Of a stretch of DNA of 64,000 bases, positions 55,531-62,691 are shown one piece after another; positions within the stretch are counted from its first letter, which is position 1; the number at the start of each line of letters is the position of its first letter. The DNA comes from CAIVAT01 sp049317265. Its GTDB lineage: Bacteria; Bacteroidota; Bacteroidia; Bacteroidales; FEN-979. Under the pieces are notes generated by a model, which had not been told where the DNA came from, searched no databases, and saw only the letters and a program-made list of their open reading frames with translations. Position numbers and translations under genes: made by a program. The stretch lies in assembly GCA_049317265.1 (NCBI GenBank), contig JBMOIP010000002.1, positions 124,001-188,000 on the forward strand, in the 5' to 3' direction.

Positions 55531-56025
55531 TTGAAAAAAGTCCTGATATATTCCTTGCTTGTCTTATTCCTGTTCAATTCAACGGGGTACTATTTCCTCT
55601 ATGAGCTGAATAAGCATATTGCTCAACGGGAGATGAGTATGGCAATGCAGCGAGATGCAGGTAAAATTTCTGTTTTAAAGGTTGAAAGGGTCTCCGGAGA
55701 TAAGGCTTTCCAAAGGATCAATAAAAAGGAGATCAGGTTCCATGGAGTGCTTTATGATGTTGTCCGTGAAATGAAATCAGGTACGGCAACGCTGTTTATC
55801 TGTGTTCATGATGACCGGGAGACCAGTATTGTAGCAGGTTTTTCAAAGATCAACCGTAACAAACTCGATTTTTCATTGTGGGATCAGATGGTCATGTTCT
55901 TTTTTACAAGTACTGCATTTGACCTGTGTCCTCCTGTTACCCTTTCTGTGGATTTTGCAGAGATTGACGTTACTTTACAATCGTCAATGCTCCCAAACTG
56001 GAGTCCGCCTCCCGAATGCGCCTGA
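55531..56025 (+). CDS. Small exported protein with C-terminal PPP, before third receptor
   Basis: 164 residues, TTG start; no in-frame ATG precedes the hydrophobic N-terminus (MKKVLIYSLLVLFLF). The chain has ELNKHIAQREM, a Cys-containing TLFICVHDD, TSTAFDLCPP, and ends SPPPECA. Like the two other small proteins here it combines an N-terminal membrane segment, sparse Cys/His and a terminal Pro cluster before a TonB-dependent receptor. No family assigned with confidence. A receptor gene follows after 225 bp in which I see no other gene. Confidence 0.65.
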   Translation: MKKVLIYSLLVLFLFNSTGYYFLYELNKHIAQREMSMAMQRDAGKISVLKVERVSGDKAFQRINKKEIRFHGVLYDVVREMKSGTATLFICVHDDRETSIVAGFSKINRNKLDFSLWDQMVMFFFTSTAFDLCPPVTLSVDFAEIDVTLQSSMLPNWSPPPECA

Positions 56026-56250
56026 TCTGACAGGCTAACCATTTACCTCTTTTTTACTTTTACCGGTCATCTGTTATTCACTGACTCTGGTTTTGCAGCT
56101 ATTGCTTCCTGTAATGTCCTTCATGGTGTACTTAGCGTCAGCCATTTCGGCCTTTGCGGTTAATAATAGTGAATATATAAGTCACTGATAGATGTGGCAG
56201 GTTTCAGAGGGTTTTACTCATTGATTATTAAACTATTAAAAAACTATTAT

Positions 56251-58668
56251 ATGAAAATAACTACCATATTATCCATTTTTCTCTTGTTTTTTGTCGTTGC
56301 ACTTCAGGCGCAACAGGTGAAAATTCTTGACAGGTCTGATTTGCAGCCAATAAGCCAGGTTTCTATCTCCAACCAGGCAAAAACCACCATGGTTGTAACC
56401 AATATAGATGGCATGGCCGATCTCAGCGGGTTCAAGCCGGATGAGTCGATTTTTTTCACCCATGTCGCCTTCCAGTCCTTCAGCCTGGTGAAGTCAGCGA
56501 TACCGTCATCCGGCCAGATTTTCCTGACTGAAAATGTGATCAAACTGGATGAATTTGTCATCACAGGAAACAGGACGGAAGAAAAAAGATCTGATTTACC
56601 TTATAAAATTGAAGTGATCCAGGCGAAGGATGTGGCTTTTAAAAATCCACAGAATGCAGGAGCCATGCTGGAACAAACCGGGAATGTTTTTGTCCAGACC
56701 AGCCAGTTGGGTGGTGGAAGTCCGGTACTGCGCGGTTTTGAGGCCAACAAAGTGTTGCTGGTAGTTGATGGTATCCGCATGAACAATGCGATATACAGGG
56801 CAGGTCACCTCCAGAATGCCATCACTGTTGATCCTTTTGGTTTGGCTTCTACAGAAATCCTGTATGGACCTGGTTCTACCTTATATGGAAGTGATGCACT
56901 CGGTGGTGTGATCAACTTTATCACCAAAGATCCTGCGCTCTCCACCACAGGGAAAACAGAAGTTCACGGCAGTCTGCTTGTTAGGCACTCCTCTGCAAAT
57001 ACGGAGAAAACAGGTGGAATAAACCTGAATCTCGGGTGGAAAAAACTTGCTGTGCTTCTTAATTTCTCCTACAGCGACTTTGGCGATCTTCGTGAAGGTA
57101 AACTCAGCAACCCCGCTTATGGCGATTTCGGGAAACGACTTTTCTATGCCGACCGTATTGACGGAAAGGATGTTACCGTTGCAAATGACAAACCATGGAT
57201 TCAAAAAGGATCGGCATACAATCAATATAATTTCCTTGGAAAAGTGTTGTTCCAGCCTGGCGTTCACAGCAAATACATTCTCAATGTTCAGTATTCCAAT
57301 TCCAGCGATGTTCCCCGGTACGACCGCCTGACCGAAATGCAAAACGACAGTACCATGACCTATGCAGAATGGTATTATGGCCCGCAGTCCAGATTCCTTG
57401 GATCGTTGAAAGCAGAATACAATGTAAATGGTCTTATTTTCGATCATGCTACCTTCATTGTCGGCTATCAGTCGGTTAAGGAAGACAGGATACAACGCAG
57501 CTTCGGAAGTTCAAAAAAGAAGTTCAACCTTGAAACGGTAGGAGTTATCTCCGTAAATGCTGATTTTGATAAAAAACTTGCATCAAGGGATAACCTTCAT
57601 TATGGGATTGAACTGGATTACAACAATGTAGGTTCAAAAGCGCACAATGAAAATATTAAAACTGGTGTTTCCACTGATGACCGTGCCACACGATTCCCCG
57701 ACAAGAAAGCCAACATGATGTATCTCTCCGCTTTTCTTTCCAACAAATGGAAAATAAGCGAGACTTTTGAATTTTCTCAGGGACTTCGTTTCAATTACGT
57801 GACACTTGATGCGGCCTATTCTGACAGTATGGTGAAAATCGCTGCCATCCCCTTTGATCCGAATATTACCCAGAAAAACGCCGCATTAAACGGATATCTT
57901 GCCTTCATTGTCAGTCCTGGCAGTGACTGGAAATTTTCACTTATAGGTTCAACAGGCTTCCGGGCTCCCAATATGGATGACCTGACCAAATTCAATGTGG
58001 TGGAAGCGAATACCATCGTTGTTCCAAACCCTGACCTTAAACCTGAACAATCTTACAATGCAGAGCTGTCCATTGCAAAAACATTATTCGGGAAAGTACG
58101 CATCGAAGGTACAGGATTCTATAACTGGCTTAAGAATGCCCAGGTAATCAGGCCGTTTGCATACAACGGATCAGATTCCATTACCATGGATGGCGCTAAT
58201 TATCAAACACTTGCGCCAATTAATACAGGGTCAGCCCATGTATGTGGTGTACAGGGAAGTATCCTTGCACAGGTTACCAACTCCTTCTCCATCCTCAGCA
58301 ATGTGACCTATACCTATGGTTTTGATGATACAGGCAAAGTGCCACTGGATCATATTCCGCCGGTGTTCGGAATGACTTCGTTCCGTTTGGAGATGAAAAA
58401 GTTCAAAGGAGATTTTTATGTGATGTACAACGGTTGGAAACGTTTGAGTCAGTATAGCAACAGTGGGGAGGACAATGAGCAATATGCAACAGCCTATGGG
58501 ATGCCATCCTGGTATACACTCAACCTGAAGCTAAGCTACCAGATCGTGAAGTTTGTCAATGTTGAACTGGGAATGGAAAATATTCTGGATGAGAATTACA
58601 GGAAATTTGCATCAGGCATCAGCAGCCCCGGGCGTAACATCATTGTTGCTCTTCGCGCAAATCTCTAA
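56251..58668 (+). CDS. TonB-dependent receptor (haem/haemoglobin-type boxes)
   Basis: 805 residues from the ATG at 56251; a GTG at 56194 would add 19 residues before the signal peptide. Signal peptide (ending LQAQ), a short carboxypeptidase-regulatory-like domain (about 20-100), plug with SPVLRGFEANKVLLVVDGIRMNN and YGSDALGGVINF, then barrel. The boxes GFRAPNMDDL and VVPNPDLKPE match the FRAP/NPDL pattern of haem-type receptors, but with no HmuY beside it the substrate is open. Its last 57 bases overlap coaE on the other strand. Confidence 0.9.
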   Translation: MKITTILSIFLLFFVVALQAQQVKILDRSDLQPISQVSISNQAKTTMVVTNIDGMADLSGFKPDESIFFTHVAFQSFSLVKSAIPSSGQIFLTENVIKLDEFVITGNRTEEKRSDLPYKIEVIQAKDVAFKNPQNAGAMLEQTGNVFVQTSQLGGGSPVLRGFEANKVLLVVDGIRMNNAIYRAGHLQNAITVDPFGLASTEILYGPGSTLYGSDALGGVINFITKDPALSTTGKTEVHGSLLVRHSSANTEKTGGINLNLGWKKLAVLLNFSYSDFGDLREGKLSNPAYGDFGKRLFYADRIDGKDVTVANDKPWIQKGSAYNQYNFLGKVLFQPGVHSKYILNVQYSNSSDVPRYDRLTEMQNDSTMTYAEWYYGPQSRFLGSLKAEYNVNGLIFDHATFIVGYQSVKEDRIQRSFGSSKKKFNLETVGVISVNADFDKKLASRDNLHYGIELDYNNVGSKAHNENIKTGVSTDDRATRFPDKKANMMYLSAFLSNKWKISETFEFSQGLRFNYVTLDAAYSDSMVKIAAIPFDPNITQKNAALNGYLAFIVSPGSDWKFSLIGSTGFRAPNMDDLTKFNVVEANTIVVPNPDLKPEQSYNAELSIAKTLFGKVRIEGTGFYNWLKNAQVIRPFAYNGSDSITMDGANYQTLAPINTGSAHVCGVQGSILAQVTNSFSILSNVTYTYGFDDTGKVPLDHIPPVFGMTSFRLEMKKFKGDFYVMYNGWKRLSQYSNSGEDNEQYATAYGMPSWYTLNLKLSYQIVKFVNVELGMENILDENYRKFASGISSPGRNIIVALRANL

Positions 58669-59241
58669 AAGCGCCTGATGGATGGAAAGTACCTGGGGAA
58701 TTACAAGTTCAGCACCGTCATTGCGGATTACAAAATCTGATAATCGCGACTTCTCCTCATCCTCCAGCTGAAACTGCATCCTTCGCAGGACTGAATGGCC
58801 ATCGATTTTGTCTCTTTTTATGACACGGTCGATGGCCATCTCTTTTGGGCAGGAAACGTCAACGATGAAATCAAATTCGTGACGGAATCCGCTCTCGAAA
58901 ATTATTGCTGCCTCCTGCATGATGTATGGCTTTTCAGAATAGCTTAGAGTCCAGCTTGAAAAGTCGCGCATGACCCTTGGATGGAGGATCGAATTAAGGA
59001 GCTTTAATGCATTCGGGTCAGTGAAAACAATGGTAGCAAGCGACCGCTTGTTAATTTCATGATCGTTCGTGAGAATACCGTATCCGAAGTGTCTGACGAT
59101 TTCGTTTTTAACAAGGGGATCATCCAGAAATTTTTTCGACTCCTCGTCAGCATGATACACAGGTATGCCCAGGGTTTCAAAAACGCCTGATACCACTGTT
59201 TTCCCGCTTCCGATATTTCCGGTAAGTCCGATCCTGAGCAT
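58612..59241 (-). CDS. coaE: Dephospho-CoA kinase
   Basis: 209 residues. P-loop GLTGNIGSGKTVV at the N-terminus, with the HADEESKKFLDD CoA-binding stretch, and SCPKEMAIDRVIKRD lid. Last step of CoA synthesis. It follows the YbbR-like gene by 4 bases, in the order DUF1573-yajC-ybbR-coaE that is common in Bacteroidota. The C-terminal 19 codons lie over the end of the convergent receptor gene. Confidence 0.95.
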   Translation of the reverse strand: MLRIGLTGNIGSGKTVVSGVFETLGIPVYHADEESKKFLDDPLVKNEIVRHFGYGILTNDHEINKRSLATIVFTDPNALKLLNSILHPRVMRDFSSWTLSYSEKPYIMQEAAIIFESGFRHEFDFIVDVSCPKEMAIDRVIKRDKIDGHSVLRRMQFQLEDEEKSRLSDFVIRNDGAELVIPQVLSIHQALLEICAKSNNDVTPGAADA

Positions 59242-59245
59242 TCTG

Positions 59246-59839
59246 TTAGTGTTTATTACTGGTTTCCTTATGTTTAGCCTGACGTTTTATCATCGAATCG
59301 TTTGTGCGAAGCAAACTGTCGTTGCTGCTCTCTTCTTTGCGGCTGGCATCGGGTGTTCCCAGGGGAAGCGATTTTTTGGAGGATTGCTTTGCAAATTCGA
59401 AAAAGAGGGTGTCGGGTGAGACGAAGTAAACATCACTTGGAAAGTTTGACTGCGAAACAATCTCTTTCCCAATCCGGTTGGTCAGTAGATATCCCATGGT
59501 TCGTTCTCCAAGATAGCGCAACCGTATATTTCTCAGGCTGACCTCGTATTCCCTGTATTGCCTGATGATGAACTGTTCAGAAAAAAACTCAAACCCCTGG
59601 ATTTTTATCCTTAGAAAAATAGTCGAGTCGGAACTGGAAATTATTTTCAGATTGGACGGGACCTGCCTGTAAACGAGATGATATTCAATCGAATAATAGT
59701 AATCCTTGGATAACCGTACAAGGGCCCAGATAAAAACTGAAAGCACCATGCATATCACAAAGATATACAGCTGGTTCCTGAATTTCCTGCTGCGCCGTTG
59801 CCTGGCATTTCCGATGAATTCAAGAAAATCGGATTTCAT
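59246..59839 (-). CDS. YbbR-like domain protein
   Basis: 197 residues from the ATG at 59839; the frame is open to 59896 but that would overlap yajC. One membrane segment (about 27-46, LYIFVICMVLSVFIWALV) followed by an extracytoplasmic beta domain resembling YbbR (YHLVYRQVPSNLKIIS), and a charged, low-complexity C-terminus (about 160-197). In Firmicutes YbbR proteins regulate the c-di-AMP cyclase; in Bacteroidota this gene type is a fixed neighbour of coaE with unknown role. Confidence 0.8.
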   Translation of the reverse strand: MKSDFLEFIGNARQRRSRKFRNQLYIFVICMVLSVFIWALVRLSKDYYYSIEYHLVYRQVPSNLKIISSSDSTIFLRIKIQGFEFFSEQFIIRQYREYEVSLRNIRLRYLGERTMGYLLTNRIGKEIVSQSNFPSDVYFVSPDTLFFEFAKQSSKKSLPLGTPDASRKEESSNDSLLRTNDSMIKRQAKHKETSNKH

Positions 59840-59858
59840 CGGTGAAAAATTAACAGAG

Positions 59859-60188
59859 TTACTTTGCTTCGATTGTTTGGCTGTTGTCCATGGCAACCGC
59901 TGTTTTCTCGATACGGAGCCTTACACTGTTCTCCACTTCGATCGTAACTGTGGTCTCCTGAATCTCAACGATTCTTCCATGTATTCCACCTATGGTAATG
60001 ATTTTCTGTCCCTTCTGAAGGCCTTCCTTGAATTTTTTCTGATCTTTTGACCGTTTCATTTGCGGACGAATGAAAAAGAAGTAAAAAACCACGATGATCA
60101 GGACCAGGGGTAAAAAAGAGTACCAGCCATTTTGCTGTCCGCCCTGTGTTTGAGGAGCCATTAATAAGATATTCAGTAGATTGGTCAT
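59859..60188 (-). CDS. yajC: Preprotein translocase accessory protein YajC
   Basis: 109 residues. A short N-terminal lead, one transmembrane helix with the YajC core LVLIIVVFYFFFIRPQMKR, then a cytoplasmic GLQKGQKIITIGGIHGRIV domain. Associates with SecDF. Middle of the DUF1573-yajC-ybbR-coaE run; 19 bases separate it from the next gene. Confidence 0.95.
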   Translation of the reverse strand: MTNLLNILLMAPQTQGGQQNGWYSFLPLVLIIVVFYFFFIRPQMKRSKDQKKFKEGLQKGQKIITIGGIHGRIVEIQETTVTIEVENSVRLRIEKTAVAMDNSQTIEAK

Positions 60189-60232
60189 TGAATGAACGGT
60201 TTTTAGATTAACGGTTTATGTATTGTTCTAAA

Positions 60233-60712
60233 TTATTTTTCGGTACTGGGGTTAACCACCTGGGCTTTAATCCTCAGTACGGTGGTGTTGGGTTGGGTAT
60301 TGGCAGCAACAATTATGTTTTTCGATTGGTATCCACGCTTTCCATTGCTGTTGAAAGCTACTTTTACCGTTCCTTCCTCACCGGGCCGGATAGGCGTTTT
60401 CGGGTAGGAGGGGACTGTGCAACCACAGGAGGTGGTAACCTCTGCTATGATCAGGTCTGACTTGCCGGAATTTTTAAAACTAAACGAGTAAGAGACGGTT
60501 TCACCTTCAATGATCCTCCCGAAATCGTGCTCTGCTTCCTCAAACTGAATCACCGGTAGGGTTTCAGTGGCACCCTTTCCATTTGCGGTATTTGGATTGT
60601 TAACCAGGTCGGCAGGAATGGTTTCCCCCCCGTTCCGCACTCCTGGCTTGCATGCTGACATGATCAGCAGTGAAACAATTGAAATAAGAGTTATAAGCTT
60701 TCCGGCCTTCAT
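60233..60712 (-). CDS. DUF1573 lipoprotein
   Basis: 159 residues. Lipobox LIMSA-C near residue 21, then a DUF1573 immunoglobulin-like domain: FEEAEHDFGRIIEGE, SFKNSGKSDLII, EVTTSCGCTVP and KTPIRPGEEGTVKVAF. An envelope protein of unknown role. First gene of the run to coaE and served by the promoter at 60735-60742. Confidence 0.9.
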   Translation of the reverse strand: MKAGKLITLISIVSLLIMSACKPGVRNGGETIPADLVNNPNTANGKGATETLPVIQFEEAEHDFGRIIEGETVSYSFSFKNSGKSDLIIAEVTTSCGCTVPSYPKTPIRPGEEGTVKVAFNSNGKRGYQSKNIIVAANTQPNTTVLRIKAQVVNPSTEK

Positions 60713-60734
60713 GATATCAGCAATTTCAGCGGTG

Positions 60735-60742
60735 CAAAGGTA
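60735..60742 (-). promoter_or_regulatory. Promoter -7 element TACCTTTG for DUF1573-yajC-ybbR-coaE
   Basis: TACCTTTGCACC on the minus strand, 22 bases before the DUF1573 ATG. It reaches the first base of the aroK ATG on the opposite strand. Confidence 0.6.
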
Positions 60743-61272
60743 TGAAAAAAATTCATACTTTTACCGCTGTGCGTATCTACCTTATCGGATATATGGCCTC
60801 CGGAAAATCCAACTTTGGCAGGTTGCTTGCCACCAAACTGGGATATGCATTCATCGACCTTGATTACTTGTTTGAAGAGCGCTTCAGGATCAGCGTTCTT
60901 GATTTTTTTGAAAAATATGATGAGCAGGTTTTCCGGAAAATTGAAAGATCGCTGCTTCATGAGACACTCGACATGGAGGATATCGTGATCTCAACCGGTG
61001 GCGGAACACCTTGTTTTTTCGATAACATGGATTTTATCAAATACTCCGGCACCTCCATATACCTTTACTGGACTGTTCCGGCACTTGTTCAACGCCTTAG
61101 AATGGTTAAACGGAAACGCCCTTTACTAAAAGATGTTCCCCCCTCGGATCTTGAAGATAAGGTAATCGTTCACCTGGCGCAGAGGGAGTTGTTCTACACC
61201 CGTGCAGATTATACCGTACAGGGTGAAGGCTTTGATCTCGAAAATCTTTTAAAAATAATTTCAAACCACTGA
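60742..61272 (+). CDS. aroK: Shikimate kinase
   Basis: 176 residues from the ATG at 60742. P-loop GYMASGKSNFGR, the DLDYLFEER shikimate-binding Asp, the STGGGTPCF loop and lid RPLL. Fifth step of the shikimate pathway. The family N-terminus is usually M-x-RIYLIGYM, so the GTG at 60769 (giving a 167-residue protein) may be the true start; the ATG at 60742 is kept because it is the first start in frame. Convergent with rlmD, 7 bp apart. Confidence 0.93.
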   Translation: MKKIHTFTAVRIYLIGYMASGKSNFGRLLATKLGYAFIDLDYLFEERFRISVLDFFEKYDEQVFRKIERSLLHETLDMEDIVISTGGGTPCFFDNMDFIKYSGTSIYLYWTVPALVQRLRMVKRKRPLLKDVPPSDLEDKVIVHLAQRELFYTRADYTVQGEGFDLENLLKIISNH

Positions 61273-61279
61273 TATACAG

Positions 61280-62686
61280 CTAGACTATCAGATTCAGCAG
61301 CGCAATGTTCTCCACATGCTGGGTGTGGGGAAACATATCGACGGGCTGACACTTTTCCAGCAAATAGCGGTCGCCAAGCAGTGCCAGGTCTCTCGCCTGG
61401 GTGGCAGGATTACAACTCACGTAGACGATCTTTGCAGGGCTGACCTCGAGGATCGTTCTGACCACCTTCTCATGCATGCCGTTCCTGGGCGGATCGGTGA
61501 TGATGATTTCAGGCTTCCCGTGGATCCCGATAAACTCAGGGGTCAGGATCTTCTCAGCCTCGCCTGCAAAGAAGGCAGTATTTGAGATGTTATTGATCCT
61601 TGAGTTTATCTCAGCATCCTCAATCGCTGCTACAACAGATTCAATTCCAATTACTTTGCCGACATATGGAGCAATGTAATTTGCAATGGTTCCCGTGCCT
61701 GTGTATAAGTCATAAACCAGCTCATCCCCGCGGAAACTGGCAAATTCTGCCGTCAGCCTGTAGAGGTTGATCGCCTGGAACGAATTGGTCTGAAAGAAAG
61801 AGGCTGGGCCAATGCGGAATTCAATCTCCTTACCTCCCTCTTTAAAGGCCGGCATTCTTTCTGTAATAAACGGGTCTCCCTTGAACAGGTGAAAATCAAG
61901 GTCATAAATGGTATCATTCTGCTTGGGATTGATCACATAGAAAAGGCTGGTGATCTCTGGAAACTCCCCTGCGAGGGATTCAAGCATTGGCAAAAGGTAA
62001 TCCTCCCGGCTTCTGACAACCAGGATGACCATCAATCCCCCTGCTTCGGTGTTACGAATGATGAGGTTTCTTAAAAACCCCTGCCAGGTGCGAACATCGT
62101 AAAAGCTAAGGTCATGATCAAAGGCATATTTCCTTGCCGCAGTTCGAATGGCATTTGATGGATCCTTCATGTGGAAACACTCCACGATATCAACAACCTT
62201 GTCATAAAACTGTGGAATATGGAAACCCAGCGCATTGGTGTTGGCTGTTCCTGGCTCAACATTCCGGTCTTCATCGGTAAGCCACCGGTGATTAGAGAAA
62301 GTATAATCCAGTTTATTCCTGTAATACCGTGTTTTAGCCGATGGAAGTATGGGCAGAATGACCGGGTTTTCCAGTTTACCGATCCTGGTCAGACTTTCCA
62401 ATACCTGTTTTTGTTTGTAAAAGAGTTGTTCTTCATATTTCATGCCCTGCCAACGGCAACCGCCGCATAGTCCGAAATGAGAACAATGTGGCTCAACCCT
62501 TTTAGGAGAGAGGTGATGAAAATAGACAGCTTTCCCTTCAAGATATCGCCTCTTTTTGCGGGTAATCTGGACATCCACGATATCGCCCGGAACCACAAAT
62601 GGCACAAACACAATCTTTTCATCGATCTTTCCAACAGCCATGCCTTCCGCTCCGGCGTCGATGATCTCTACTTTTTCGTAAATCAT
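61280..62686 (-). CDS. rlmD: 23S rRNA (uracil-C5)-methyltransferase RlmD
   Basis: 468 residues. An N-terminal TRAM domain (about 1-60), three iron-sulphur ligands in HCSHFGLCGGCRWQG and a likely fourth in DIVECFHM. The Rossmann methyltransferase has YDLYTGTGTIANYIA and DPPRNG, and the catalytic Cys is in VSCNPATQARDL. RlmD methylates U1939; RlmCD-type enzymes with a second site are the alternative. It starts 5 bases after the hybrid kinase stop codon, so the two share a transcript. Confidence 0.92.
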   Translation of the reverse strand: MIYEKVEIIDAGAEGMAVGKIDEKIVFVPFVVPGDIVDVQITRKKRRYLEGKAVYFHHLSPKRVEPHCSHFGLCGGCRWQGMKYEEQLFYKQKQVLESLTRIGKLENPVILPILPSAKTRYYRNKLDYTFSNHRWLTDEDRNVEPGTANTNALGFHIPQFYDKVVDIVECFHMKDPSNAIRTAARKYAFDHDLSFYDVRTWQGFLRNLIIRNTEAGGLMVILVVRSREDYLLPMLESLAGEFPEITSLFYVINPKQNDTIYDLDFHLFKGDPFITERMPAFKEGGKEIEFRIGPASFFQTNSFQAINLYRLTAEFASFRGDELVYDLYTGTGTIANYIAPYVGKVIGIESVVAAIEDAEINSRINNISNTAFFAGEAEKILTPEFIGIHGKPEIIITDPPRNGMHEKVVRTILEVSPAKIVYVSCNPATQARDLALLGDRYLLEKCQPVDMFPHTQHVENIALLNLIV

Positions 62687-62691
62687 AAATT

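Noticed and set aside
56020..56035. Hairpin GCCTG/CAGGC over the stop codon of the 55531 gene as terminator
   Set aside because: Only five pairs and no adjacent T-run; the following receptor gene may be on the same transcript.
56881..57495. Minus-strand reading frame of 204 residues
   Set aside because: Lies wholly inside the TonB-dependent receptor gene, with no family motifs and no start context.
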